A stretch of 64,000 nt of DNA from Microthrixaceae bacterium (GTDB lineage Bacteria; Actinomycetota; Acidimicrobiia; Acidimicrobiales; Microtrichaceae). A program made the translations under genes and the position numbers. Numbering within the stretch: the stretch's first letter is position 1; each line of letters starts with the position of its first letter. The notes below the pieces were generated by a model. That model had not been told where the DNA came from. It saw nothing but the letters and a program-made list of their open reading frames with translations, and ran no database searches. The stretch is from positions 18,890 to 82,889 of the forward strand of contig JAMLGJ010000016.1 in assembly GCA_023958095.1 (NCBI GenBank). Reading direction: 5' to 3'. Positions 8,562 to 17,877 of this stretch are shown piece after piece.

Positions 8562-8890
8562 GGTGGCCCTCCTCTGGCCCCTCCGGGGCCTTCATGCGGC
8601 GGGCCAGTTCCCAGTGGTCGACTCCCGGGAGTGGTGCCAGCGCCGGCACCGCACCATGTGGACGACCCATCCCCGGGGGTGGAGTCGTGCCGTCGCCCGC
8701 GGGGATTCCCGGGGCGACCATGGCTGCGGGCCACGCAGCAGGCCCGGACGTCGGCAACCGGTAACTGACCGGCTAGCCGCTTCTTGCGTTGGCCACAGCG
8801 TAGCCCAAAGCAGGGCGCATGACGCGAACACCCCGGGAAGCACCCGGACGGTCGGGGTGGCCGGCACCCCGGAAGGGTGCCGGCGGGCGC
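8562..8890 (-). other. rpsO-pnp intergenic region
   Basis: 329 bp without a gene. On the minus strand it starts with a strong hairpin just after rpsO (8884-8860). The rest is GC-rich leader of pnp, including a short palindrome ACTCCCGGGAGT near 8620. In E. coli this interval carries a terminator, a pnp promoter and an RNase III site through which PNPase autoregulates. The position matches here, but I cannot show the same mechanism. Confidence 0.5.
8860..8884 (-). terminator. Hairpin after rpsO (terminator or RNase-processing site)
   Basis: A perfect 10-bp stem (GCCGGCACCC at 8860-8869 with GGGTGCCGGC at 8875-8884) and a 5-nt loop lie 6 bp beyond the rpsO stop. No U-tract follows on the minus strand, so this is either a U-less actinobacterial-type terminator or a processing/stability hairpin between rpsO and pnp. 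Confidence 0.65.
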
Positions 8891-9172
8891 TCAGCGGCGC
8901 AGACCCAGGTCCGCGATCAGCTCGCGGTACTCCTCGATGTCGTTCTCGCGCAGGTAGTCCAGGAAACGACGCCGCTTGCCCACCAGCATGAGAAGACCCC
9001 GGCGGCTGTGGTGGTCCTTCTTGTGCACCTTGAGGTGCTCGGTGAGGTGGTTGATGCGGTCGGTCAGCAACGCGATCTGCACCCGGGTGGAGCCGGTGTC
9101 GGCCTCGTTGGCCCCGAAGCGGGCGATCGTGTCGGACTTCGGCGGCAGGTTGGTGGCCTTGCGGTTCGTCAT
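8891..9172 (-). CDS. rpsO: 30S ribosomal protein S15
   Basis: 93 residues, near the family's usual 89. Binds the three-way junction of the 16S rRNA central domain and the S6-S18 pair. Diagnostic segments are [39 protein letters not shown] and the C-terminal [27 protein letters not shown] start at 9172 with GGAG about 8 nt upstream. It precedes pnp, the order found in most bacteria. Confidence 0.98.
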   Translation of the reverse strand: MTNRKATNLPPKSDTIARFGANEADTGSTRVQIALLTDRINHLTEHLKVHKKDHHSRRGLLMLVGKRRRFLDYLRENDIEEYRELIADLGLRR

Positions 9173-9291
9173 GAGTGTCTCCTGGGTATCGGACCCTGCC
9201 GCGACCGGCGCACCTGACGCACGACCGCAGCTCCCGGCGTTCGCCGGACCAACGAGACTACCCCGGTGGGCACCAGAGGGGAAAGAGGGCC

Positions 9292-10392
9292 TCAGGAGAG
9301 TTTCTCGAGGCGGGGACGTTCCACGCTCCAGCGGTACTTCGGGCTCCGGTGCCGCCCAAGCACCCTGCGCGACCGGTCCCGGGGTGCCAGGTCGAACACC
9401 GCTGCACCCTCGCGGTAGCAGACCCGCTCGACGTCGGCCAGCGTCGGGGAGCGCCGACGCACCCCGGCCGCGCGGATGCCGTCACGAATGCCCTCGCCGA
9501 GTGGGCCGGCCAGCATCTCGGACATGATCGCGGGCAGCGACTCGGGATCCTTGAGCAGCCACGAGTGCCCGCCACGCTGCACCGTCACGAGAGTGCCTTC
9601 GGTCCGGCGTGCGGTGTCGACGGAGGTGCGGTGCGGTACGGCCAGGTCGTAGCTGCCGTGGATCGCCACCACCGGCACGGAGTGCCTGTGCAGCTCGTCG
9701 AGTGCGTAGCGGCTCGAGCGGGTGCGCAGGATCGACATCATCGGACCGAGCAGCCTCCACGGGTGGGTGGCGTGGCCGCGCAGTGTGGGCAGCACCAGGC
9801 GCATCAGCTTCATGGCCTGGCGCGGATCGGAGAAGGTCGGCGCGATGCTCACCGAGTCGACGAGCAGCAGCAGTCCGATCGCGGCCAGCAACGGCGGGTT
9901 GACTCGGAACAGGTACACCATGCGGTCCCAGGTGTCGCCGACGATGGCGTCGATGAACACGACCCCGAGCGTGCGCTCGGGCCACCTGGAACCCAGCCGG
10001 GCGATGAGCTGGCCTCCCATCGAGTGCCCCGCCAGCACGAAGCGCTCGATGCCGAGCTCGTCGATGGCCCGACCCAGCAGGTCGGCGTAGTCGTTGATGT
10101 TGTGCCCGGTGAGCGGAAGGCCCTGGGTGGCACCGTGGCCCGCGGTGTCGATCGCCACCACGCGGAAACCCATCCTGACCAGCCGGGAGAGCGACTGGGC
10201 ATACAGGAACCCCTCGGCGGAGAACCCGTGGACCACGACCAGGGGTACGCCCTCACCGGCCACCGCGACACCGACCGTGTGGCCGTCGTCCAACTGGAAC
10301 TCGTGTCGGGCCAGGTGCGGTACCTCGACGTCGCCGCGAAGGACCGGCTCATCGAGCAGTGGTCCCTCGATCGGGTCAAGCACCTGTGACAT
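9292..10392 (-). CDS. Alpha/beta-hydrolase, substrate unknown
   Basis: 366 residues. The core shows [10 protein letters not shown] (oxyanion-hole region), the nucleophile elbow GHSMGG and a late HS at the expected catalytic His position (RGGHSW), with an Asp in GSYDLAVP. This is a serine hydrolase of the epoxide-hydrolase/esterase class. A helical cap lies between the nucleophile and the acid. The last 70 or so residues are basic and not part of the fold. I start it at ATG 10392 ([10 protein letters not shown]), which has AAGGGG upstream, not at the in-frame start 45 bp earlier. It stands between ribF and rpsO; the context says little about its substrate. Confidence 0.82.
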   Translation of the reverse strand: MSQVLDPIEGPLLDEPVLRGDVEVPHLARHEFQLDDGHTVGVAVAGEGVPLVVVHGFSAEGFLYAQSLSRLVRMGFRVVAIDTAGHGATQGLPLTGHNINDYADLLGRAIDELGIERFVLAGHSMGGQLIARLGSRWPERTLGVVFIDAIVGDTWDRMVYLFRVNPPLLAAIGLLLLVDSVSIAPTFSDPRQAMKLMRLVLPTLRGHATHPWRLLGPMMSILRTRSSRYALDELHRHSVPVVAIHGSYDLAVPHRTSVDTARRTEGTLVTVQRGGHSWLLKDPESLPAIMSEMLAGPLGEGIRDGIRAAGVRRRSPTLADVERVCYREGAAVFDLAPRDRSRRVLGRHRSPKYRWSVERPRLEKLS

Positions 10393-10521
10393 CCATGGCC
10401 CCTTCTCAGATCCGGCGCGACAGGTCGGAGACCCCACGCGATCGCGCTCTGCCGGGTTTCCACCGTACCCGTCCCGGGCCAGTTGTGGGTGAACGGTTCG
10501 ACCCCACGAGCTGCAGCGGCG

Positions 10522-11484
10522 TCAGGACACCGACAGCAGGCTCCTGGCCCGATCGCAGTCGACGGCCAGCTGGGCGGCCAGGGCCTCGACGCCGTCGAAC
10601 GCTGCATCGCCGCGGATCCGGTGCTCGAAGGTCACACCGACGGACTCCCCGTAGAGGTCGCCCTCGAAGTCGAGCACGTGCACCTCGAGGAGGGTCGCCG
10701 CCGTTTCGTCGTAGAACGTGGGCCGGTGACCGAGGTAGATGGCGCTGGGCAGGCGCTCCGGGTCGTCGCCGCCCCTCAGCAGGTGACCGGCGTAGATTCC
10801 GTCCGCCGGCATCAGCATCTCGCGGGGAATCGCCACGTTCGCGGTCGGGAACCCGATCAACCGGCCGCGCCTGTCGCCCGCCACCACGGTGCCGCGCATC
10901 TCGTGGGGGCGTCCCAGCATCCGGTTGGCATCGGAGAGGCGCCCGTCGTGAAGTGCGCGCCGGATGGCGGTGGAGCTCACCTGCACGTCGTCGCGCGCGG
11001 GGTGCCCGTCGGTGCCCACGAGCCGGATTCCCGACACGCCGAAACCTGCCCCGGCACCCATCTCGGTGAGCAGCTCCACGTTGCCGGCACGGCGGTGGCC
11101 GAAGTGGAAGTCCTCCCCCACCACCACGTGACGAGCGTTGAGGCAGCGCACCAGCACCTCCTCGACGAAGTCCTCCGCCGACTCGTTCGCACGTTCCCGG
11201 TCGAAGTGCACCACCACCACCAGGTCGAGCCCGGTCCCGGAGAGCAGCTCCAGCTTCTGGTCCAGGTCGGTGAGCAGCAGAGGCGCCGATTCGGGCCTGA
11301 TGACCTGGGCGGGATGGCGGTCGAAGGTGACCAGCGCACTGGCGTGGCCCGACTCCGCCGCCATCGAGCACACGTCCGCTATGACCTTGCGGTGCCCGAG
11401 GTGCAGTCCGTCGTATGCGCCGATGGTCACCACGGTGCCCTCGGACGGCCTCGGACACCTCTTCGGGTCACGGATCACCTGCAC
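10522..11484 (-). CDS. ribF: Bifunctional riboflavin kinase / FAD synthetase
   Basis: 320 residues, the normal length. Makes FMN and FAD from riboflavin and ATP. The N-terminal nucleotidyltransferase has GAYDGLHLGHRKVI (the HxGH signature), TFDRHPAQVI and VGEDFHFGH. The SSTAIR motif follows, and then the C-terminal kinase with GFPTANV and DGIYAG. GTG start at 11484. It lies downstream of truB across a 108-bp gap, as in many bacteria where ribF closes the nusA-infB-rbfA-truB series. Confidence 0.97.
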   Translation of the reverse strand: MQVIRDPKRCPRPSEGTVVTIGAYDGLHLGHRKVIADVCSMAAESGHASALVTFDRHPAQVIRPESAPLLLTDLDQKLELLSGTGLDLVVVVHFDRERANESAEDFVEEVLVRCLNARHVVVGEDFHFGHRRAGNVELLTEMGAGAGFGVSGIRLVGTDGHPARDDVQVSSTAIRRALHDGRLSDANRMLGRPHEMRGTVVAGDRRGRLIGFPTANVAIPREMLMPADGIYAGHLLRGGDDPERLPSAIYLGHRPTFYDETAATLLEVHVLDFEGDLYGESVGVTFEHRIRGDAAFDGVEALAAQLAVDCDRARSLLSVS

Positions 11485-11592
11485 GCCGCAAAGCTACCGT
11501 GGAGCGACACCACGCCAGCAGCCCGCACACTGCAGGGCACCGGCCGTGGAGGCCTGCACCGCAGGGCCCGCGGCTCCCGCAGCGCAGCGGCC

Positions 11593-12483
11593 TCAGCCCG
11601 CCGGGATCACGACCGCCGGCTTGACCGTGTCGCCCCTGTGGGCCTCGTAGACGGCGAGAAGACCACGGTCCGCCGCCAGCACGGCCCAGGGCCCGTCGTC
11701 CTCCTCGGACACCCCGAGGCGCCCCCTGGTGAGCACCGCGCCGTTGCCGACCGCCGCTGCCAGCTCCGGATCCACTTCCACCGTCGGCATCAGGCGACCG
11801 ACCTCCTCGAGCGGGAGAACCGGAGCGGACTCCATGGGGTGGGACTCCGCTGCCCCGAAGGGGCCGACGCGCAGCCGGCGCAACGCACTCAGGTGCGCTC
11901 CCCCGCCGAGGGCTGCACCCAGGTCGGCCGCGAGCACCCGGACGTAGGTGCCGGCCGAGCAGTCGATGAGCGCGGAGAACTCCATCGGGTCGCCGGTGGG
12001 AGACGTCGAGAACCTCCCCACGGTCACCGGCCGGGGTTCGCGGTGCACCTCCTTGCCCTCGCGCGCCAGCTCGTGGAGTCGACGACCCCCGACCTTCAAC
12101 GCGGAGACCATCGGTGGCACCTGCATGAGGTCCCCGGTGAGGCGATCGGCGCCGCGCTGGACCTCCTGCGCGGTGGGTGCGGGCATGTCGTGGCGTGCGA
12201 CGACCCGTCCCTCGGCATCCAGGGTGTCGGTCTCCACACCGAAGTGGATGCGGGCCTCGTAGGTCTTGTCCAGACCGCTCATGAAGCGAAGCAGTTTGGT
12301 GCCCGAGCCGACCCCGAGGACCAACACGCCCGTGGCCATCGGGTCGAGGGTCCCACTGTGGCCGACCTTGCGGGTGCCGTGGATCCCGCGTGACTTGGCC
12401 ACGACGTCGTGGCTGGTCCAGCCGGACGGCTTGTCGACCACGACGAACCCGTTGGGACCACCTGTGGTGGACCTGCGCGCCAT
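11593..12483 (-). CDS. truB: tRNA pseudouridine-55 synthase
   Basis: 296 residues. Isomerises U55 in the T-loop of tRNAs. Motifs: NGFVVVDKPSGWTSHDVV at the N-terminus, then GHSGTLDPMATGVL, which contains the catalytic Asp, and later RLTGDLMQVPPMVSALKV and CSAGTYVRVLAADLG. The C-terminal 80 residues form a PUA-like tail. The ATG at 12483 abuts the rbfA stop with no gap, so translation is probably coupled. Confidence 0.97.
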   Translation of the reverse strand: MARRSTTGGPNGFVVVDKPSGWTSHDVVAKSRGIHGTRKVGHSGTLDPMATGVLVLGVGSGTKLLRFMSGLDKTYEARIHFGVETDTLDAEGRVVARHDMPAPTAQEVQRGADRLTGDLMQVPPMVSALKVGGRRLHELAREGKEVHREPRPVTVGRFSTSPTGDPMEFSALIDCSAGTYVRVLAADLGAALGGGAHLSALRRLRVGPFGAAESHPMESAPVLPLEEVGRLMPTVEVDPELAAAVGNGAVLTRGRLGVSEEDDGPWAVLAADRGLLAVYEAHRGDTVKPAVVIPAG

Positions 12484-12897
12484 CTACTGGTCGGTACCCG
12501 TGACGTCGTCGGAGTCGCCCGGCGCCGTCTCGCCACCACTGAGTCCTGCCAGGAGGTCGTCGATGCGCATCGCTTCGGAGAGCACGTCGTCGGGATGGAA
12601 GCGGATCTGGGGGGTCCGGCGCGCCCTGACCTGCCGGTTGACGACCTGCTGGACCGGCCACCGAAGCTCCTCGAGCGCCTCCGCCACCTCCTCACCACGG
12701 CCCTCTTCGTCGGCCGACAGGGCCGAGTAGTACACCTCCGCGCGTTCGAGGGAACGATCCACCCGCACGGAGGTCACCGTGACCAGTTCGGTGCGCTCGT
12801 CACCGATTCGCTCCAGTTCGGACGCGACGATCTCGCGCACCAGTTCACTGATCCTGTCGGTCCGCTTGAACGGTTTGGGATTGCGGCCACGTGCCAT
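12484..12897 (-). CDS. rbfA: 30S ribosome-binding factor A
   Basis: 137 residues. Assembly factor for the 16S 5' region of the small subunit. The KH-like core is visible: RISELVREIVASELE, VTVTSVRVDRSLERAEVYYSAL and the C-terminal IRFHPDDVLSEAMRIDDLL. The last 20 residues are acidic and probably unstructured. It sits between infB (36-bp gap) and truB (adjacent), the standard order. Confidence 0.96.
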   Translation of the reverse strand: MARGRNPKPFKRTDRISELVREIVASELERIGDERTELVTVTSVRVDRSLERAEVYYSALSADEEGRGEEVAEALEELRWPVQQVVNRQVRARRTPQIRFHPDDVLSEAMRIDDLLAGLSGGETAPGDSDDVTGTDQ

Positions 12898-12933
12898 GGG
12901 GGTCTCTCCGCGGTCGGGCGCCGGGCCGGTGAC

Positions 12934-15804
12934 TCAGGAGCGCGGCACTTCTTCGAGGTCGTAGGTCTCGATGATGTCGCCGGGCTTGAGGTCCTGGAAG
13001 TCCGAGAGGCCGACACCGCACTCGTATCCCGCGGCCACCTCCTTGACGTCGTCCTTGAAACGGCGCAGCGAGGAGATCTCGCCCTTCCAGATGACCGTGC
13101 CGTCACGCAGGAAGCGCACCCTCGAGCCGCGTGTGACCTGCCCGTTGATGACCATGCAGCCGGCAACGGCACCCACCTTGGGCACCCTGAATACCTCGCG
13201 CACCTCTGCCTCGCCGGTGACCACCTCGGTGAACTCCGGTTCCAGCATTCCGACCATCGCCGCCTCGACGTCCTCGAGCAGCTTGTAGATGATCTCGTAG
13301 GTGCGGATCTCGACGTTCTCGGCGTCGGCCATCTCGCGGGCCTGGCGGCCCGGCCGCACGTTGAATCCGATGATCGTCGCCGATGAGGTGGCGGCCAACT
13401 GGATGTCGCTCTGGGTTATGCCGCCGACGCCCCGGAGCACGAAGCCGACCTTCACCTCGTCGCGCTCGAGCTTCTTGAGCGCCTCGGTGACGGCTTCCAG
13501 CGAACCCTGCACATCGGCCTTCACGACCAGGTTGAGCATTGCCTGCTCGCCGGCCTGGATCGCAGCGAAGATGTCCTCGAGCTTCGCCCCGGTGCTCATC
13601 ACCGAGGCGTCCCGCGCCCGGCCCGCTTCGCGCTGCCAGTGCTCGCGGGTCTCTGCAACCGAGCGCGCCTTGCGCTCGTCGGGGGCGACGGCGAAGGTGT
13701 CGCCCGCCTCGGCCACGTCGGACAGGCCGAGGACCTGCACCGGCGTCGCGGGACCCGCCGACTTCACGTTGTCGCCGTGGTCGTCCACCAGGGCCCGGAT
13801 CCTGCCCCAGGCCGGTCCCGCCACGAGCGGGTCACCCACCGACAGCGTGCCGCGCTGCACCAGAACAGTGGCGACCGGCCCACGACCGACGTCCAGGTGT
13901 GCCTCGAGCACCACGCCGGTGGCGCGTCCCTCCGGATCGGCCCGGAGGTCCTCCACCTCGGCGACCAACAGGAGCTGGTCCAACAGATCGTCGACCCCTA
14001 TGCCCTCGAGGGCAGACACCTCGACCATGATCGTGTCGCCACCCCAGGCCTCGGGGACCAGGTCGCGCTCCGCGAGCTGCTGCATGACCCGGTTCGGGTC
14101 CGCGTTCTCGCGGTCGATCTTGTTGATGGCCACGACGATGGGCACCTCGGCGGCCTTCGCGTGGGCGATCGCCTCCTCGGTCTGTGGCATCACGCCGTCG
14201 TCCGCCGCCACCACCAGGATGACGATGTCGGTGGCCTCGGCCCCGCGGGCCCTCATCGCGGTGAAGGCCGCGTGTCCCGGCGTGTCGATGAAGGTCAGGG
14301 CGTGGCCGTCCTTGACCACCTGGTAGGCACCGATGTGCTGGGTGATCCCACCCGCTTCACCGGCCACGACGTTGGCCTCGCGGATGTAGTCGAGCAGCTT
14401 GGTCTTGCCATGGTCGACATGGCCCATCACGGTGATCACCGGTGGGCGGTTCGGCTTGTCGGAGTCGTCGCCGTCCTCGGGGAGGTCGAGGACCTTCTGG
14501 AGCTCCACCTCCTGTTCCTGGCCGGGGTCGACGAGGTCGATCTCCGCACCCACGTCTGCGGCGAAGAGCTCGATCATGTCGTCGGTCAGCGACTGCGTGG
14601 CGGTGACCATCTCGCCCTGTTGCATCAGGAAGCGCACCACATCGGCCGCCGTGCGATTCAGCTTGGGACCGAGGTCCTGGGGGGTCGAGGCCCGCTCGAC
14701 GGTCACCGTACCGTCGGGAACCGGTGCCTCCGCAGGGGTGTAGGTGGGAACGTCCATCGGCTGGAGTTCCTCGCGGTTGCGCCGGCGCCGACCCTTGCGC
14801 CGTGGCGGGCGCGGGCCGCCACCGGGGCGTCCACGGCCTCCGCCGGGCCCTCCGGGCCGGCCGCCGGGTCCCCCTCCCCCCGGAGGAGGGCCTCCGAAGC
14901 GCGGCCCGTCACCGGGCCTGCCGCGTGAGGGGCCACCGGTTCGTGGTGGCGTCGCCTTCCTGGGTCCGGGTGGCGGTGGAATGGGCTTGCCCGATGCCGA
15001 ACGCGGCGGGCCGGGGGGCGGTGGGATCGGCTTGCCCGAACGCGATGTGGGAGGTCCCGGGGCTGCCTTGGCAGCGGGAGGCTGGGCAGCGGGAGGCTGG
15101 GCCGCGGCCGGGGCACCGCCAGCGGGGCCCTGGGCCTCCGAGGGGGCCTTGGCCGGCTGACTCTGGGCAGGGGGCTGCGGGGCGGCCGGGGTACGTGCTG
15201 CAGGGGCCTCCGGCGCGCCCGCTGCCTCCGGGGTGGCAGGTGGGCGGGGACGACCGGAGGCCGGCTTTGAGGAGACCACCTTGTGGGGAGCCTCCGGAGC
15301 CGCCTCACGCGACGGTGCCGCCGGGGCCTGTGCCGCCGCGGGAGCTGGACGCTCTTGTTCTGCTGCTGGAGCGGGTTCGGCGGCGGCTTCGCCGGTGCCC
15401 GATGCAGCGGCTGGGGGAGCCCCGGTCGAGGCTGCCGGAGACGGTTCGCCGGGAGGCGCGGGAGCCCCGGTGGCCGTTGACGCCTCGGCCGCCGGGGTGG
15501 CCGGGGCCTCCTCAGCGGGCTTCTTCGCCGGTGCCTTCTTGGCCGGTGCCTTCTTGGCAGCGGCCTTCTTCTTGGCGGGGGCCTTCTTCTTCGCCGGGGC
15601 CTTCTTCGGCTCCTCGGGTTGTTCGTCGCGCGTCAGACCGTCCTGGTGGGCCTTGCGGCGAACCTGGTCCGCATAGGCCTCATCCAGGGAGGAGGAGTGG
15701 CTCTTGACCGCGTAGCCCATCGACAGGCAGAGGTCGAGGCATTCCTTGTTGGTCATCCCGAGCTCTTTGGCGAGCTCGTAGACGCGCTTCTTTCCCTTTG
15801 CCAA
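12934..15804 (-). CDS. infB: Translation initiation factor IF-2
   Basis: 956 residues. GTPase that places fMet-tRNA on the 30S subunit. Residues 1-60 form the N-terminal helical IF2N domain (VYELAKELGMTNKECLDLC). Residues 65-345 are low complexity: a run of AP-AKK repeats, then Ala/Pro/Gly-rich sequence ending in RKGRRRRNRE. The G domain has GHVDHGKT near residue 463, then DTPGHAAFTAMRARGA and NKID, followed by domains II-IV. The start is TTG at 15804. The N-terminal region is long, as in many high-GC actinobacteria. It follows nusA across 135 bp with no ylxR between. Confidence 0.98.
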   Translation of the reverse strand: MAKGKKRVYELAKELGMTNKECLDLCLSMGYAVKSHSSSLDEAYADQVRRKAHQDGLTRDEQPEEPKKAPAKKKAPAKKKAAAKKAPAKKAPAKKPAEEAPATPAAEASTATGAPAPPGEPSPAASTGAPPAAASGTGEAAAEPAPAAEQERPAPAAAQAPAAPSREAAPEAPHKVVSSKPASGRPRPPATPEAAGAPEAPAARTPAAPQPPAQSQPAKAPSEAQGPAGGAPAAAQPPAAQPPAAKAAPGPPTSRSGKPIPPPPGPPRSASGKPIPPPPGPRKATPPRTGGPSRGRPGDGPRFGGPPPGGGGPGGRPGGPGGGRGRPGGGPRPPRRKGRRRRNREELQPMDVPTYTPAEAPVPDGTVTVERASTPQDLGPKLNRTAADVVRFLMQQGEMVTATQSLTDDMIELFAADVGAEIDLVDPGQEQEVELQKVLDLPEDGDDSDKPNRPPVITVMGHVDHGKTKLLDYIREANVVAGEAGGITQHIGAYQVVKDGHALTFIDTPGHAAFTAMRARGAEATDIVILVVAADDGVMPQTEEAIAHAKAAEVPIVVAINKIDRENADPNRVMQQLAERDLVPEAWGGDTIMVEVSALEGIGVDDLLDQLLLVAEVEDLRADPEGRATGVVLEAHLDVGRGPVATVLVQRGTLSVGDPLVAGPAWGRIRALVDDHGDNVKSAGPATPVQVLGLSDVAEAGDTFAVAPDERKARSVAETREHWQREAGRARDASVMSTGAKLEDIFAAIQAGEQAMLNLVVKADVQGSLEAVTEALKKLERDEVKVGFVLRGVGGITQSDIQLAATSSATIIGFNVRPGRQAREMADAENVEIRTYEIIYKLLEDVEAAMVGMLEPEFTEVVTGEAEVREVFRVPKVGAVAGCMVINGQVTRGSRVRFLRDGTVIWKGEISSLRRFKDDVKEVAAGYECGVGLSDFQDLKPGDIIETYDLEEVPRS

Positions 15805-15939
15805 GGTATTCCGTTCGTTGCTCGTCGGGTGGGGGCGGGTGACCCGCCGGATCAGGGCGTGTCACCGGTCGGCTGTCCATCCTCGCACGTATCGCAGGGC
15901 GACACGAACCGCGCGGACGGTTCGGGGGCTGACGGGTGG

Positions 15940-17271
15940 TCAGCTGGTGGGTTCGGGGGCTTCGCCCGAGGGCTCCGCTCCGCCGTCGTCGGCCTCGGTC
16001 GTCTCCGCCGAACCCTCCGGGGACGTCGCCTCTCCGGAGCCGTCGTCACCGTCGTCACCGTCGGACCCGGCTTCCTCCTCTGCGGGTCCATCGCCGGCAT
16101 CGTCGTCATCGGGCGCGGAATCACCGGAGGCCTCGCCCTCGGACTCCTCCGCGGCCGCCTGGGTGGCCTGCCACTCCTCCAGCGACAGAGGGGCGCTGCC
16201 ATCGGCCGGCTGCCACATCTGCTCCCCGGTCTCCGGATCCACGACCCACTCCCCGTCGGCCCAGGAATCACCTCCGTAGGCTTCCTCGTAGGCCTCCTGG
16301 GCCGCCATCTCGGCCTCGGAATGGATGTCGATGCGCAGACCGCAGAGCCGGCTGGCCAGACGTGCGTTCTGGCCCTCCTTGCCGATGGCGAGCGAGAGCT
16401 GCTGGTCGGGCACGATCACATCGGAACGCCCGAGTTCCTCGTCGATGCGCACCTCCTTGACCCTGGCGGGCTGCAGTGCCTTCATCACGAAGTCGTGGCG
16501 GTCCTCCGAGAAGGGCACGATGTCGATCTTCTCACCGCGCAGCTCGTTGACGACCTGGCGCACGCGTGCTCCGCGGGCTCCGACACACGCCCCTACGGGG
16601 TCGATGTTCGCGTCGTTCGACCAAACGGCGATCTTCGTGCGCTGGCCCGGCTCCCGGGCACACGCTCGCATCTCGACCACACCGTCGGCTATCTCGGGCA
16701 CCTCGAGCTCGAAGAGCCGCTTGACGAGGCCCGGATGGGTCCGCGAGACCACGATCTGCGGGCCCTTGATCGTCTTGCGCACCTCCACGATGTAGGCCTT
16801 GACGCGGTCACCCGGCTCCGGGCGCTCGAAGTTGACCTGCTCGGACTGCGGCAACAGCGCCTCGACCCGGCCGAGGTCGAGCAGTGTGTAACGGGCATCG
16901 CTCTGCTGGATGATCCCGGTGACGATCTCACCCTCGCGGCCCGCGTACTCCTCGTACTTGAGCTCGCGCTCGGCCTCGCGGATGCGCTGGCTCATCACCT
17001 GGCGGACGGTCTGGGCAGCGATCCGCCCGAAGTCATCGGGGGTGACATCCAACTCGGGACCGACCGGTTCGCCCTCCTCGTCGAGCTCCTGGGCGAACAC
17101 CCGCATCTCACCGGTCTCGGTGTCGATGTTCACCCACGAGAACTCATATGCCCCGGGCTGCTTCTTGTAGGCCGCCTCGAGGGCTTCGGCCAGCGCCGCG
17201 AAGAGCGTGTCCACCGACACTCCGCGCTCCGCGGCAACGGCGGCCAGTGCCTCCATCATCTCGGGGTTCAT
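15940..17271 (-). CDS. nusA: Transcription elongation/termination factor NusA
   Basis: 443 residues. Binds RNA polymerase and modulates pausing, termination and antitermination. In order: the N-terminal polymerase-binding domain (1-120), an S1 domain around 130-200, and two KH domains, with VGACVGARGARVRQVVNEL and LSLAIGKEGQNARLASRL. From about 335 the protein becomes a strongly acidic Glu/Asp/Ser tail of over 100 residues; Gammaproteobacterial NusA instead has acidic repeat domains there. Its ATG overlaps the rimP stop by 4 bp (ATGA). Confidence 0.97.
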   Translation of the reverse strand: MNPEMMEALAAVAAERGVSVDTLFAALAEALEAAYKKQPGAYEFSWVNIDTETGEMRVFAQELDEEGEPVGPELDVTPDDFGRIAAQTVRQVMSQRIREAERELKYEEYAGREGEIVTGIIQQSDARYTLLDLGRVEALLPQSEQVNFERPEPGDRVKAYIVEVRKTIKGPQIVVSRTHPGLVKRLFELEVPEIADGVVEMRACAREPGQRTKIAVWSNDANIDPVGACVGARGARVRQVVNELRGEKIDIVPFSEDRHDFVMKALQPARVKEVRIDEELGRSDVIVPDQQLSLAIGKEGQNARLASRLCGLRIDIHSEAEMAAQEAYEEAYGGDSWADGEWVVDPETGEQMWQPADGSAPLSLEEWQATQAAAEESEGEASGDSAPDDDDAGDGPAEEEAGSDGDDGDDGSGEATSPEGSAETTEADDGGAEPSGEAPEPTS

Positions 17272-17777
17272 CTCGGGTTCCTTCCGGAATCACTTGTGGA
17301 TTCTGTTGTCGATTTCTGTTCGTTGCCCGCGGACTCCCACTCGAAGACCGTGTGGGCCTTGGAGACGTCCGCGTAGTCGATGCTCCGCTCCCCCGCCGCA
17401 GTGCCGATGGTGAAGGAGTCGTCGCCGCAGGCGAGCAGCTCCCCTTCGCAGCGTCGGTCGCCCTCGCCGCCGGGGAACAGCTTCACCCTCACGGTCTCAC
17501 CGATCGCTGCCCGGTAGTGCTCCTCGCGGCGAAGGGGCCGCTCGAGGCCCGGGCTCGAGACCTCCAGGGTGTAGGACCCCGCCAGGGGTTCGGCCTCGTC
17601 GAGGGCCCTGGAGATCTCCCGGGTCGCCTCGGTCAGGGCATCCAGATCGACCCCGTCGTCACGGTCCACGAGCACCCGCAGCGTCGCACCGGGCTTCTCC
17701 ACGTCGTAGAGACGCAGTCCCAACCCCTCGAGCAGGGGCGCGACGAGCGAGCCAACGCGGTCTGTGGTTGCGCTCAC
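17268..17777 (-). CDS. rimP: Ribosome maturation factor RimP
   Basis: 169 residues. 30S assembly factor encoded ahead of nusA in most bacteria. Signatures: LVAPLLEGLGLRLYDVE, LRVLVDRDDGVDLDALTEATREIS and the family-defining YTLEVSSPGLERPL. The GTG start at 17777 follows an excellent AGGAGG. It overlaps nusA by 4 bp, so rimP is the head gene of the nusA-infB transcript. A promoter and two hairpins lie upstream (17828-17898). Confidence 0.96.
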   Translation of the reverse strand: MSATTDRVGSLVAPLLEGLGLRLYDVEKPGATLRVLVDRDDGVDLDALTEATREISRALDEAEPLAGSYTLEVSSPGLERPLRREEHYRAAIGETVRVKLFPGGEGDRRCEGELLACGDDSFTIGTAAGERSIDYADVSKAHTVFEWESAGNEQKSTTESTSDSGRNPR

Positions 17778-17827
17778 TTCGCCTCCTCGATCGCTCGGGC
17801 CTGCTCGTCACACCCGGCCCAGACAAA

Positions 17828-17850
17828 AGGCGTGGGCAACGCCCACGCCT
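17828..17850 (-). terminator. Hairpin with U-tract in the rimP-nusA leader (attenuator or second proS terminator)
   Basis: AGGCGTGGGC (17828-17837) pairs with GCCCACGCCT (17841-17850) around a 3-nt loop. On the minus strand the stem is followed by TTTTGTCT. This is the best intrinsic-terminator shape in the window. It lies downstream of a TATAAT box and about 50 nt before the rimP start, so transcripts from that promoter would have to pass it. It could be an attenuator of the nusA operon or simply a second terminator for proS. Confidence 0.75.
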
Positions 17851-17870
17851 CTCGGCAAGCCGGGCCAGCA

Positions 17871-17876
17871 ATTATA
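17871..17876 (-). promoter_or_regulatory. Candidate -10 box TATAAT for rimP-nusA-infB
   Basis: The minus strand reads GCGTATAATTGC, a perfect -10 hexamer in a 70 % GC region. The -35 at 17-bp spacing is poor (TGCACC). The transcript start would fall near 17865, just before the U-tract hairpin and about 90 nt ahead of the rimP GTG. Confidence 0.55.
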
Positions 17877-17877
17877 C

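Noticed and set aside
6054..8768. 904-codon plus-strand open frame opposite pnp
   Set aside because: Antisense shadow of pnp; low-complexity His/Asp/Gly/Val composition and no domain.
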